From Adineta vaga (lineage: Eukaryota > Rotifera), in the NCBI GenBank assembly GCA_021613535.1, contig CP075497.1, positions 3,906,001 to 3,970,000 on the forward strand: a stretch of 64,000 bases of DNA, read 5' to 3'. Shown one piece after another: positions 14,157-27,511 of the stretch (the stretch's first letter is position 1; every line of letters begins with the position of its first letter). Under the pieces are notes generated by a model. The model ran no database searches, had not been told where the DNA came from, and saw only the letters and a list, made by a program, of their open reading frames with translations. Position numbers and translations under genes: made by a program.

Positions 14157-17100
14157 CTTGAATCATGAAAAATTATCACCATTGTATAGGCGGATAACAT
14201 CATCTAAATTGACATACAAGACACTTGTCGATACTGAATCACTATCTATATCAATTGTACACAATGTGTATCAAATATATGCGAGAGAAAGAGAAAGAAT
14301 AAGGTGAGAATGAACAAACTGAAAAAGAGAAGAAAGAGAAGAAGAAGAAAAGAAATAAATATGAACACCGGTTGTACTGTTAGAATAACAAATATAAAGC
14401 TACATAGGAGAATATGATGGTAGTAGTGCTGGTCGTCATACTAGTAGAGTACACTGATTGTCCCTCTTGCGTGTGCTTTCTCTCTCTCTCTCCTCTTCTC
14501 TGTGGGTCTATACAAGACAAATAAACTTTATAGTATAAGAAAAGAAATAAAGAAGGGAGGGAAGAAAAAAGTTATGGCTGCTGTAATGCAGACCGAAAGT
14601 CAAATCATCTCTTCGTTCCTAATTAGAGACGATCGACAAAGGAGTAAGACAAAGAGAAAAGAGGAGAAGAGAGAAGAGAAAGAACTTATGCGAATAAGAA
14701 GAAGAAGAAGAAGAAGAAAGAAAAAAAAGAAAGCCGAGAGAAAAAAAGGAATAATCCATCTTTTCATAGTTGTTCTAGTGAGTACGAGACAACGAAAGCT
14801 ATCACAGTTCAGGGCTATCAAAATGTTCTATGTGACATCCCATTAATTCAGCGTTTGCTTGTCGTTATCTATCGGATTCATTCCAAATATATAGATATAT
14901 CAAAATCTTTATGAATATATCTTTATTCTCTAAATGACAAGTTGTTCAATGCGTAACGAGCTCCATTAACTATTGTACCAGCAACTGACAAGCGACTGTT
15001 GCTGGTTTACTGATGAGATTGCATAAAAAAACGTATTAAATGAGAAAATGATGACCATTTGCTTGTCTTCATCATTCTCATTGAGATACGACCTATCGTT
15101 TACTCTTTTATATCTATATGTTTCAAATTTCAAACGTACTGACGACATTTCAATGATAATCGATGAGAAAAAAAAGATTGATCAATTGAAATGAAATTTT
15201 GTCCATCTTCTTTTACTTACATACAATAGCAATTCTTTCATATGTATTTTTTTTCTCCTTGTGGCGAGTGACCATCACGTGTATACATATACAAAAGCAA
15301 GAATGGCTAATTGCAGTCATTAGAGTGTTCTTTCTCTTTTGCTTTCGTAGTCCCAAATGGTACCATATACTCACTCATATATATATATATATATATGTAC
15401 TAAAGTAAAGATAATACAACAGAGAGGAGAAGTGTGTCATGTTCTTGAGATTGTGAAGATACGATGAGTACGTTTAGTGGCATAGTATTATCGTTGACAG
15501 TATACATTTATTTGCAATAAGGTTTCTATTTCTATTGCATGTTGATGATGCTGTTTTACTGGGTGATTGTTTCCGGCTTCACTTCTCGATCGATGGACTC
15601 TTTTTTTTTATATATTTCTGTCATGGATGTACATCGAATCAATCGTTCGAACAAGGTCATCGATATGCTCACTAAGAATCTTTTCTTCTATTAAGTAAAA
15701 GAAAAACTGAAAATGATTCAGTATTCAAATGACAGACGTCTAGCTTCAAGTTGATAGTTCGATGACATTAAGAGAGAGGGAGAGAAAGAGAGAAAAGAAA
15801 ATGAGACAATGACTAAAGAGGGCGGATACAATGAATTTGATTTTATCGAGTATCACAACGATTATTGAAATTGTGCACACATATTGTATGCAACACCTTC
15901 TGTCACAATGAGTGGTTCTATTAAAAAAGACAGGCAACACACTTAGGTGTCAATGGTTAACACGATCGGAATGGGTCAATGATCAGTGTCTATTGAAGGT
16001 CAAAAATATAGAAGAAAAAAAATCACATATGTATATGAACAAATTAGATTAGCTTCTTGTAGAAATCTACGTAAAACGGATGTCGATTTGCATCAGAAAA
16101 CACAAGAAGAACATTTCTTGACATTCTGCCGTAGCGGAAATCGATTAGATGTACTGATGTTAAGCACCTCTACATAAAAAGTAGACTAAGAACTAGTCGC
16201 ACTGATTAGAAATGAGATGCAACTACTTATTGTATTTCTATAATCAATGAATGAACAGCACGTTCTACTCATCATCGAACTAGCATACTGACCTTGTGTC
16301 TACTCCCTACGGAGACAGATCAGCTATATTAAAGAACGTGCTAGTGCTTTTATACATGCTGACAAGATTATGTCGTTGAACGATGGATCCTTCTGCTTCT
16401 TTAGTTATTGTCATTTGTATCATTAACTACGAACGAATATTTTGACAAGACATTGTATATATGCATGCGTCTGTTTTTGATGATAAATGTCTCATCAAAG
16501 TTGATCGAGAATTTTTCCGATAAAAGCCCAAGGTTATTATTTAGCTTGAGTAATTTATTATGTATTAGTGGGTGATCTTGCTTGCTCCATTGTGAAAAAT
16601 GTTATTTCCCACAACTTCATATGTAATATTTAATAGATTATTTGATAAATAATTAGACTGGAATTTCGTTTTCATTATGATGATTAGAAAATGTAGACGA
16701 TAAGTTTTTTTTTGTAAATGAAATGTATCGTTTCATATACGACGAATATTGATGAAGAGTAAATGGATTTACTGAATTAAATCATCACATACTCGAGTTG
16801 ATCATTGAAAGGCTTGTTCAAAAACGAAATCTCTTTTATGTAGATGATAACCTTATGAATAGGTCTCTATTCACGTATTTGTATTGTTCTTAATTAAAGA
16901 AAATGATCCTTCTTATTCTTTTCTCCATCACAATCAATCAGCGAATCTCAGACTGATCTATTTACTTAGTAGACTACAGAGTAGAGTTCTAGATGACGGT
17001 AAAATACAAGTTATCAGTACAAAATGTCGTTAAGATAATAATGTCAATATCTTTGATAATGTTTGTCTTTATTTCTAACTCTTCAATGAAATAAAATAGA

Positions 17101-17687
17101 AAGAAAACATTCGAAGGTCAAAATCACACATTTTCTTTTCATTTTGTAAAGCTTCATCACCTCAGTAACTTTCTCTGTCCCTCTCGGTTTTTTCTTGTTA
17201 ATATAACCGATGATTTAATCTCGAATATGTGGTTCACAGAACTAAAATTGATAAGAAAATGTACACATCATCGTACTCGTAATCATATTTTATCTTCTTA
17301 TATATGATGTGGTCAGTTAAGAAGGATAAGATTGGAGTCAAGGTCAATATCTATCACAAGAATATTAAAAAAAAAAGTTCATCAAAATGTGAGAGTAGGT
17401 CAATCCGTTCCATACTATTCTACTCGAAGTACAATTGGAATCATACTTATGTCATTCTTTTCCTCATTGTTCTAAAGAATAGTTGATGTTCTCATCAATG
17501 ACATCCTATTGAAAACTAAAACAAAAAATGAGAGAGAACATCTAGAATTCAAGTCACTGTGTCCATTTTCTCTTTATGAACGAGATAGTTAAAATTATAT
17601 TGAAAATATAGAAGTTTATTTACAATGGTACAAATGTTTGAACCATCGATGCTTTTTCTTCGCCATTATCATCGATTAGATATGTAA
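14157..17687. other. Long gene-free stretch upstream of Dscam
   Basis: The stretch holds purine-rich tracts at about 14280-14360 and 14535-14750, including an (AGA)n run at 14696-14718, and an AT tract near 15379. None of the open frames (for example 15986-16177) has splice context or recognisable motifs. It probably contains the promoter region of the Dscam-type gene and the 3' flank of the gene at 17688. Confidence 0.5.
14696..14718. repeat. (AGA)n trinucleotide tract in purine-rich DNA
   Basis: About eight AGA units lie inside a roughly 200 bp stretch that is almost all purine on the plus strand. Such tracts can form triplex DNA and often evolve quickly. No coding role is apparent. Confidence 0.8.
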
Positions 17688-18737
17688 TTAGTGTGAACCA
17701 GCATCCCATGGTTTTGAATCTTCATGTACTAAGATTTCTATATTTTCTTTATCAATGTTCCGCTTTATTCCACAGTAAATTCGAATGCTCGATCGAGATT
17801 TTAGAATGAAATTCTCTGGGAATTTATAAATAATTTTCGTCTTTCTATTAGCATCACGTCTTAAAATCCATCCAGATATATTTTGATCTTGTTGTACATC
17901 TCCATCATTTTCAATATCAACATATTGATCGATATTATTCACTTTTATAATTGCAATTGAACCTAAATAAAATTAAAGACTCAAAACTCCGTTCACATTG
18001 TATCATACCTTTTGTACAAGTTTGAGTTGAATATTTCTTTTTTTCATTATCTTCATTTATGGAAAGTTTCCGTGAACGATCATACAAAAAAGCTTTCATA
18101 TCCGAAAACCAAGAGAAATTTCCCGGCCAACTTCCTTCCTAAAAATCATTGCATTAACATTGAAAAGATTAAAACAAAATCAATTTACTGTATTTTCTGT
18201 TGTTTCATCATGAAGAATTTTAATCAATTTAATCATCGATGATGAATTATCATTGACTATATTAATATTATTTGTCATACATTCGATTTCTGCTCGAAGG
18301 TGATTTAAATCTTGTGTCCATCGTGCAAGATCATTTTCAAAAAAATCATCACATTCTCTTGCTCGATAGAATTTCGTTGAAAGTTTATTCAATTCCTTCT
18401 TTCCATGATCAATAATATTATCAAGAATTTGATTTAGTTGTGCACGAGATTCATTAGCAACATGTTCAATTTTATCAATTGATTCTTTTTCCCATTGATT
18501 AATTCGTTCGAAAAGCAGATGTTTACTTTGATTTTTTGTTCGATTAACTAAATCTTCGTTGGTAATATCATGTTCTAATACAATATTATCCATTTGTGAA
18601 ATCAATTCTTGACGATGTTCAGCAACATGTTTTAAACAAAATGATTGTTGACAACCATCACATGAAAATGCACCCGAACCTTTATCACATTTTGAACAAA
18701 TCTTTTTTGAATAAATACTAACACGAGGATTAGCCAT
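17688..18737 (-). CDS. B-box zinc finger, coiled-coil, lamin-tail-domain protein (C-terminus apparently frameshifted)
   Basis: Exons at 18737-18191, about 18138-18010 and about 17961-17688 join in frame. Residues 15-45 form a B-box-like zinc finger (ICSKCDKGSGAFSCDGC, then FCLKHVAEH). About 130 residues of charged, heptad-like sequence follow, as in TRIM-type coiled coils. There is no RING domain. The last exon reads as a lamin tail domain: DQYVDIENDGD, ISGWILRR, IYKFPENFILKSRSSIRIYCG and KPWDAG all match the order of strands in that Ig-fold. The stop at 17688-17690 cuts off the final strand, yet the missing strand is present one frame over just downstream (LIDDNGEEKASM, about 17675-17620). 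The product may act on chromatin, nuclear structure or filaments, but its function is unknown. The gene may be intact with an assembly error, or recently damaged. Confidence 0.75.
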
Positions 18738-20990
18738 AATATCACCCGACTGAATTTATACCTGTCAAATATTTTTGAAAGATAAACAATCGATATTCAT
18801 GTTGATTTGATACGCTTCATTACTTTTCACATGATACTGAATGATTTGATCGAGGTCTTACCCACGTTAATTTTCCCGCTACACATATTATACGGCTCTA
18901 ATATGCTCGATGCAAGTATATCGTAATATCTATAAAAATAAATAATATATGATGTTTTCTGTTTACAGAGAGAATATATGATGTCGAATGAGAATTATTA
19001 TCAAATCAGTTGTGTATTAGAATTCGATTGATTGAATTTATCTTAACACGCAATTCAAATTTATGATCTAGAGACTATATCGTGACACTTATTTTCAAGG
19101 ATCAAATCACAGAGATGACGAATCTCGGTACAATTAATAATATTATCCTGTTTTTTTTCTCAGAATATATTGTTGTTAGTATGTTTCAACGAGATACATA
19201 TGATATTCGATCTAGTATAATTTAATTATCATACAAATACGACAAGATAAAAAAAACTAACTATTTAGTTGTTCGTTTAATCTTAGTTTCATTGTTGCTA
19301 CCACGTTGTAACTAAATATAGTTCTATATTCCTCAAGTTTATTAGAAGAAGAAAGTATTCAAATTATTGAATAGAAATCAATCGTTCATTAATTTTTGAT
19401 GAATGTTATTACAATATATTGAATTAAGTTTTATAACTATCGTTCTGCTATGGTGACAACGATCTCCAATCAAGTTATGTTGTTTTTTTTTCGTTAGACT
19501 CCAAATGATGGAATTCTATCTGATAATATTTTCTATCATCAGTAGCTGTGTCTTCTATGTTTATAGGATCGATGCTATCAATAATTGATAATGAGATTGT
19601 AGATCATCTTAGTAAAACAGCAGATTTATTGATAATACTTGATGATCTTCATAGATACCGTATGACAGTAAAGACGATTACATAGAAAGATTTGAGACTG
19701 GAACATTGATAATGTGGAAATAAAGTAGTTTGCAAGAAAGAAAGCTTATATGACAAGATTTGTTCATCGAATTCTGATTTAACATGTTGCACTCAATGTT
19801 CATATAAAAATTTCGTACGATTCAATGAATATGTATATGAAGAATGAGTGTTTATTGTTAGCAATCAAATGTAATCATATCGATATTATTACAAAAGAAA
19901 ACATCAATCAACATATTTTTTTTATCAAAATGTATCTCAATGAACTTTTGTCATCTATAATATAACTATTGAAAATCATCTGATGAATTGATGCCATATG
20001 TGTTTGTATGTAAATCTACATATTAATAAAGTCAGTGACACTTCAATGATATGTAAAGTACTGACTTCTTTTTTTTATTAACGACAATATATATGATGAA
20101 GTATCTAATGTTAGACAATACCATTATTAATGTATAGGTCTTTATAATGGGGGGAGGGGGGAAGAAAGGAAGAATTGATATTCTATTCTATACAATGCAA
20201 ATATCTCGTATAAAGTGATTTTGATCCTTGTTGAATTAATAGATGAAAATACATATGTAAAACATGGCAGATCGATCACTCGTCTTGTTGATGTACAACT
20301 CTTAGACTTTCCTTAGGGACAATTTCGTGTGGATCAATGATCAATTATTAGCTTGAGTTGTTATTATTAACATCTAATCGAAAGATAAATGACATATAGA
20401 TATAAGAACAAACACATCGATTGTATTGATGAACATCCGACTAGTTATATAAAAAAAAGCATGAAGAAAAGCAACTGTTCGATCAAATAAAGATACTTTT
20501 TCTAAATAGGAACATTTATATAGTTCTCATCTGCTCGTCTTGTTGTTCTTCTGTTGCTTTTTTCTCACTAGTAATTCTGTTTGGTCCCAGTTGCTCCTTT
20601 TTTCTCATAAATATTGCTCGAAGGTTGCTTTTATATACCCCACAAACATCATCGAACGTCTTCTTTTCTCTCGCGGATGAGAAGAAGAGAAAAAAATCAT
20701 GTTTCCTTTTTCTTTTCTTTTTTTTCTTCTGTGTTAGTAAACGACGTCATAGACAGAACGAATACAATCCTCGCATAACATCCTGTACTACCGTTGAGAT
20801 TGACATCGTCGTCATTGAGAGAAAAAAGGTTTTTACAAACTACACGCGGAATAGGCCTACTTTGATCCAGTAAGAAACAAAACAATACTTGATCAACAAC
20901 ATCGACAAGGAAGAGAATACACATCAGAATCATCTGGCACATTAGGAATGTAACATCTTTGAAATATTCTCTTCCTATTTAATATTTACA
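18738..20990. other. Intergenic stretch, no gene seen
   Basis: AT-rich DNA separates the divergently transcribed B-box gene and the calcium-sensor gene. I see no coding exon, tRNA or rRNA. A run of 14 guanines broken by one A lies at about 20149-20162. The frames at 20625-20942 read pyrimidine-rich DNA and are probably chance. Confidence 0.5.
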
Positions 20991-22286
20991 ATGTTTACAC
21001 TTTTACCATCACTTTATATTATTGCTGTTCATTATATACGACAATGGAAAGCACCTTATTATTACGAAGAAAATATCGAAGAAGAAACTAAAACATCGAA
21101 TATTGATTTTATTCATGGAAGTAATTCAATCAAATCATCGAATGATATTCAATCTTTAGAATTGATATCAAAATGTGATAATATTTCTCCTTCTCATTCT
21201 CTTCTTCAACACAATAAAGATTTACTGATAACTCATAAACAATTGACTCGTTCGAATCTTGTGAAAAAAAATGGATATTTATTAGAAAATAGTAATGACG
21301 AGGATGATCAATTAACGAAAGTTAAATTATCGACGAATACACCACTTCAATCCTCGTCATTATTAAATGTCGGACGACAAAAGTTTTATGCAAATGATCT
21401 TAGTGAAAATGACATTGTCCGTTTAATGAACGAGACAGGATTTACTCGAGAGCAAATCCTAGTATGGCATGGTGAATTTCTTGTATGTTCGAGATATTCG
21501 ATTAATCACTTGGATTATATGTGTTGTTTTGATTCCTTTTAGCGTGATTGTCCCGATGGACGACTTTCGAAAGCGAAATTTATTGATATTTACAAACAAT
21601 TCTATAAGAAAGGTCAAGTCGCAAAATTTTGCGAACATGCCTTTCGTGTCTTTGATAAAGATGGTTCAGGTTTTATTGGTATGTTAAACAAACCTATATA
21701 TGCATAGAAAGATTTAACTTTATGATTAGATTTTGTCGAGTTTCTCATTGCTGTTAGTATGACATCGACAAAAGATCCTGAACGAAAAACTGAACTATTC
21801 TTTTCAATGTATGACATTGATCGAAATGGTTTGATCGATGAAAATGAAATGCGATGTGTCGTTGAGGTAAATTTCAAAAAAACAGTTATCATGATGAAAA
21901 TCTTGACATAATGAATATGTGAATGGTGATCGTTTCTTCATCACCTTTCATTTTGATTTCTTTTCATTAAAAGCAAATAGGTTTCTTTTTTCTTTACGTA
22001 ATTGCTTTGACATTTTCAAAACATCTATCGATATGTTATTCTAATACGAAATAGATATTGATCGGGTGTTGTTTTCTTTTTCTCGTTTTAGTCAATCTAT
22101 GAATTAATGGGTATTGATGTACATGATTCAACAAGAATTGATATGAAAGTTCAAGAAATCTTCACCAGAGCGGAATGTAATCAATCGGGATATTTAACCA
22201 AAGATCAATTTGCTTTGGCTTGTAAAAACGATCGATATATTCGAAAACTTTTAGTGCCGAACACAAAAGCACCTCATCATCGGTGA
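20991..22286 (+). CDS. Neuronal calcium sensor family EF-hand protein with a long N-terminal extension
   Basis: Four exons: 20991-21482, 21543-21679, about 21729-21866 and about 22093-22286. The C-terminal 180 residues are a neuronal calcium sensor: WHGEFL then RDCPDGRLSKAKF, a Ca-binding loop DKDGSGFIGDFVEF, a second loop DIDRNGLIDENEM, and a degraded last hand (NQSGYLTKDQF) ending KLLVP. The family binds Ca2+ and switches membrane-bound targets such as receptor kinases, ion channels or PI4 kinase. The usual start is MG with N-myristoylation. Here about 140 residues of low-complexity Ser/Asn/Asp sequence come first, opening with a hydrophobic stretch (MFTLLPSLYIIAVHYI), so a membrane segment may replace the lipid anchor. 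Three intron positions match the paralogue at 23776-25817. Confidence 0.8.
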
Positions 22287-23775
22287 AAGGAGAAAACAAA
22301 CTTGTTAAATTGTCGTTTGAATGATTTGTACATACGGAATTTTCTTTTTCTCATTCGTTTTGTTTTTCAACCTCTAGAAACATATAGAAAAAGTACGCTG
22401 TACAGTACTAGTCATAAAATAACTACATGGTTTGTGTGTTTTTTCACAGTTCGGATTTTTATCATCTATTATGTTTAGATGAATGTCACGGAAAAAGAAA
22501 GAGATAAATTTTGTATTCATTAGATGCATATATTTATCATGTTAATTTATTTCTGATTGCTTTGATATGAAAAGGAGGTTTTGATATGAATGCTTTCTTT
22601 CTTTCTTTCTCTCTATTTAAATTGTGTGATTACATTGCACAGCGACGTTTAAAGAGTTGATATATAATTAATACTTCTTATACGAAGCGGATTGAATTAA
22701 TCCGATTGGAACTGAAATTTCTTCGAGTAAGATTCGATAGAACTATTGATGATACTTATCGTTTGTTATATCCGGTATAAATTATGATTTCATGAAACAT
22801 TATTAATAAGACAAATAATTGTACTAAATCTATTTGGTTGAAAGTTGCGAATTGAATAAATTACGTAAATTTTTACTGGAAAATTTTCCCTAAAGATTTC
22901 GTGAGCATTTTTCTTAGTAACTATTGAATGAATAAGATATTTAATCAGATTTACACTGATAAAAGATGAATATGATGTATGTATTTGCGAGTTTTATTTA
23001 TTAATTTATTTTCAATCAGAACTTTCTTTCAAGTAAATTTTCTATGATATAAAAAGAAATTTAAATCCGTCATTGCTTTCCCCTATCAGTCTCGTATATG
23101 TCAAGTCATGCTACGTATGTTAAATATTTCTTTGTCTTATGTTCATATTTACATATATGTTAAGTCAATACATCATGATAAATTCATTTCAATGGTAAGA
23201 TATTAACAGTAAAACGTCGTCAATGAGAAAAAGAATGACTATGTTAATACTTTTTTGATCGTTCAATCATATTGATGAATAATAAACTAAATAAATATTC
23301 ACATATGTTGTTTAAAGTTGTTGTTAAACTCTTCTCTTTTTTCTTTTTCAGATAAGATAAGCTTTTTTTGTATCAACATAGTTTCGACTATGTCACTGCT
23401 CTTCTCAATGCTTTTATCTTTATGAGAAGAAGAAGAAGAAAAAATCGGTTCGTTAAGCAATTGAATCATTGGTAATTGGATTTTATATTCTCATACTATT
23501 GATCAAAATTTGATGAACGAAAACGAAGAAAAAAACAAGATTTGCAAATATATCATTTGTCACTTATGTTCATTGAAAGAAGCAAAAAAAACACACAAAG
23601 GAATCTTTATCAGATAAAATACGTATCATTTCCTGTTTATATTGATACGCGAATATGAACAGAAAAAAAAGACACAAAGAAGAAAAAAAAGAAGTCTCTC
23701 GAAATTGCTTATTTATGGAGTAATGAGTAATACATTGATTATAAATATATATATTAGTTGTTATCCTTTGATAAT
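22287..23775. other. Gene-free space between two convergent calcium-sensor genes
   Basis: This AT-rich stretch holds the 3' ends of the two convergent genes and simple A/T and TTTC tracts (about 22600-22612). I see no exon-like frame or RNA gene. Confidence 0.5.
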
Positions 23776-25817
23776 TCAAGAGGCTGAAGGTGCGAGTAAT
23801 TTACGTAAATAGTCATCTTGTAAACAACCAGTGACAAATTCATCTTTTGATAATTTTTGATCACTATTGACATCCATTTTGGAGAAAATTTGATCGACCT
23901 TGATTTCTGGAGAATTTGAACCTTTTTTTTCTTCACCAAGAAGATCATAGATAGCCTAGAAATAAGTCAGTTAGTAATAATTAACTATCAAGAAAAAGAA
24001 AAGAAAAGTTCTTCTCTTACGTCCATAATTTTTTTCATTTCCTTTTTCTCAATATATCCATTACGATCAATATCTAGTAAATAATAGAAAATATTCATTA
24101 ATAAACAATTAAAAAGAAAGAAGAAGAAAAAGAGAGAGAGAGAGAGAACAACAGAATCTACCTACCATACATGGAAAATGCCCATTCTAGTTTTTTTTTT
24201 GGATCTTGTTGAGCTGTTATTGAAATAGCAATTAGAAATTCGCCAAAATCTACAATAATAGTAACCATAATAATCAAATTCCTTATTTTCTTTTCTCTCT
24301 TCGAAAAACGAACAATGAATAATTAATGCATGGATTACTACTCTTCCTCACTCACTCACTCTACTATCAATAGAAGAAGAGTATTGTTGAACCCCGCGAG
24401 CCCATTTCCCTGTACTTGATCAATGTAAAGTAATGCATTATAAACTGTAGGTTATTTCTAAATGATTTCTTATACTTTTACCTTTCTATAAATATTTCTC
24501 GAGAGAACGTCGTTTCATTTACTCGATTTGTTTTCTCATGATTAATTGATTAATATGCAAAAAAGAAATGTTGAATCAACATACCTATATTGCCAGAACC
24601 ATCGGTATCAAATGTACGAAAAACATATTCACAAAATTTTTCGGCTTTTCCAGTTGGATAAAATTGCTTATAAACTTCGATGAATTTCTTTTTATTTAGT
24701 CGTCCACTTGGACAATCTTTCTAAAGATTGAAAAAACAAAACCGATAAGAGAAAACTAAATCAAATAGATAATAATTCTCAGACAAAATACATTCTTCGA
24801 CATGCCCTCGAGATATTGCATATAAATCGATTTTTATAGCGTGCATATTCAAGAGAATTTTGTTTTTCTCTCTCTCTGTCTCTTTTTTTAATCGCGATAT
24901 TTCAGGCATTGGAAAGAAATCCATGAACAAATATGGAAAAATAAAATTGAGATGTCAATCGACTAATTTATTTCGAATTTGAGAAAGAATGCATCGGAAA
25001 TAGCAATCAGGGATGAAAGCCTTAAAGTTTTATTATCCTATTTAGTTTCTCATTTTTCTTTCGTTTTTCTTCTCTTCGACACAGGATTGAAGAGCAATCG
25101 ATGCATGCTTGTGATCGAGTGGATTGTCACAGCAGCAATTCAATTCATTCTCTCTTTTTCTTTCATGCATTTTTATCTTATGAATATAGTACATTGTAAC
25201 TTCATGATGAGGATGACAATACTCGTGCTCGCGCCTGAAGTAATACGATCATACGCATAGACGTAGCTGATGCAATTAGACAAACCGTAATTTTCCTTCT
25301 GTCATTTGTCTTTTATCAACGATAACTTATTTTCAATGAAAGAAATATAAAAAACCGTCCATGGCACAGATAGAGACGAAGAAAAGGAAAAATCCTATAA
25401 AGAAATTTTTAACTAAAAAAAGAGGAAGAAGCGAGAAAATTCCACGCGCTTATAAGCACACCTGCATGGATAATGAATGTAGAATGTGTAGAATCGTGCC
25501 TTTACTAGCATAATATTGTTTGTTACTATGACGCACCAGTCAAGTGTTCATTTTATATTTATATATGGGGAAAGAGAGAGACAGAGAGAGAGAAAGACTA
25601 AGCGAGATTTGACCAGGTAGATGAGAAATGTATAGCATTATGTTGATGAGAAAAATTATGTGTAACATCTGGCAAAAGAAAAAAACTGACTTACCAAAAA
25701 GCCTGAATGCCATTCGCGAACTTGTTGAGGGGTAAAACCAGATAGATTCGACAATTCAGCAACGTCACTATCAGAAAGAGTTTTACCTCGTTTAACACGA
25801 GCTTCACTATTACCCAT
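23776..25817 (-). CDS. Neuronal calcium sensor, myristoylated form (frequenin/visinin-like)
   Basis: Five exons: 25817-25695, 24720-24595, 24249-24166, 24073-24021 and 23955-23776. The protein is about 188 residues, the normal size for the family. It starts MGNSEA, which gives the Gly-2 needed for N-myristoylation. Key segments in order are [19 protein letters not shown], a Ca loop [13 protein letters not shown], a second loop [13 protein letters not shown], a third loop [13 protein letters not shown], and the end [11 protein letters not shown]. The CP in DCPSG marks the inactive first EF-hand typical of the family. It should act as a cytosolic and membrane Ca2+ switch in neurons. The 970 bp first intron has no visible gene. 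Intron positions after GFL, in the SGNI loop and after MD match the paralogue at 20991; one additional intron (after SMY) is found only here. Confidence 0.87.
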
Positions 25818-27511
25818 GATTCGTTATATGTATATTCAAATAATTTATCAAAATTTGTAAGTTAATATAGAATATCTACAAAAGATAAGATATATAAAGA
25901 ATTTAACGAAAGAAACGAAATAACAAACATAAAAGATGGTAAAAGTTGATTTCTAGAATCAGTGAATGTCTCTATGTTTTCTTCTGTATTTTCACGTTTC
26001 AAATGAAAGATGATGTAGTAGAAGAAGAGGCAGGATATGAAGAGAAAAGAGCGAGCGAGCGAGCGAGCGAGAGAGAGAGAGCAAAAGAGAGAAAGAAGAA
26101 AAAGAGAAGAATAGAGGAAAAATAGAAAGAAAGAGAAAAGAGAGAAGAAAAGAGAATAATTTCAGGTTTCTTGTTATACATCATGTTTATTCATTATATT
26201 TGTCACCAAATCCTATACTTTTGTAAATTCAACTTGATTCAAACAAAAAAACTATGAGTCATTCATTAGAGAAAAATTGAATAACATGGCGGCGACTAAT
26301 GATCGCATGTTCGATTAACATATGTCAAGAAGTAAAAAAAGAAAGAATTAAATGTATACTAAAATCTGATCAATAGAAGAATAAGAACATCATTGAAGAG
26401 TAACTCTTATAAGAACTTTCATTTCACTTGAAGGTTTGAAAAGAACATATATATATATATATATGTATACATATACGAAGATAATAAACTTGACTCATTC
26501 ATACGCATTAACAATGCAATGTAGGCACGCCTACACGAACGCATATTTTTTTCTTTCAAACAACGCATCGTCGGATACATCCACCTGTATGGGCTAGCTG
26601 TTCTCACTTAAGTATACAAATGCAAAAAAAACACTCTAAGACAAATGAAATACACAGCGAGGAAGAAAAGAATAGTAGTTTTACGTTAGGGCGCACTTTC
26701 TTATGATTAAGTTTCGCTTCATTGGCTCTCATTCACATCATTTTCTACTTGTACTATAATAAAAAATTTATCTGCTTTTCTTATAAATTATTGTTCTCTA
26801 AGAAAATGAAGTACTATTATTATTTATTACGTTTTGGCATGCAATCGAAGAGAAAAGCTTTTCTTGTTTTTTTTCTTCTTTACTAACCTTCTGATTCATA
26901 CATGTCTACATATATTATTCCTTAACAAACATTACTTTTTTTGTTTTTTATCTGACGATAAACGTGTATATGTATATACATGTATGTTCGAAATTCATTC
27001 TCATATTCTTTCTTTTTTCTCTCGATTAATAGGGAGTAGTGTATACTGGTTGAAGAAAGATTTTAGATCAAACTATAATTCTTTCTCATCTCAATACGAG
27101 TAGAGAGAAAGAAAGAAAGAAAAAGAAAAGAACGAGAATATGGTAGTGTAAAATAGAACATGATGCATTTGTTGATGGGTTATGTTGTTAGAGAAACAAT
27201 CGGAGGAAAAAGAGGGTATTGATAATGGTCAATTGACATATTATGGATTGCAATAATCTTTTTCGATAGGTTATTGATGCGTACTGTCTTCTATAGAAAA
27301 AAACAACAGACGTGCATAATAAAATTTGACGAAAAACTACGATGTATTTGCATTTAATCATTTTATTCTAACTCAGTATTCATGATAAATTATATATAAG
27401 ACTATGTTTAGTTACTTTTCCTGTTCTTTTTTTGCGATAGTTAACAAATATTTAAGATAATATTGAATTTTCTTATCATGAAGAAATAGTACCTAAAATG
27501 TGCTGCTTTAG
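25818..27511. other. Intergenic stretch with GAGC and GA repeats
   Basis: A (GAGC)n block at about 26049-26068 runs into (GA)n and other purine-rich DNA up to about 26160. An AT tract lies at 26446-26465 and a GAAA tract at about 27104-27130. Open frames here are low-complexity and I see no supported gene. Confidence 0.5.
26049..26160. repeat. (GAGC)n / (GA)n purine-rich microsatellite
   Basis: Five GAGC units are followed by GA dinucleotides and then about 80 bases that are nearly all purine. It sits about 230 bp upstream of the start of the calcium-sensor gene at 25817 and could lie in its promoter region. Confidence 0.75.

Noticed and set aside
14502-14846. Basic Lys/Arg/Glu-rich open frame
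   Set aside because: It is a direct reading of an (AGA)n purine tract and has no start context or splice support.
15986-16177. Charged 63-residue frame upstream of Dscam
   Set aside because: No recognisable motif and no splice context; the surrounding DNA looks non-coding.
26029-26160. CRISPR-like array suggested by repeated GAGC units
   Set aside because: It is a simple microsatellite with no spacers, in eukaryotic DNA.
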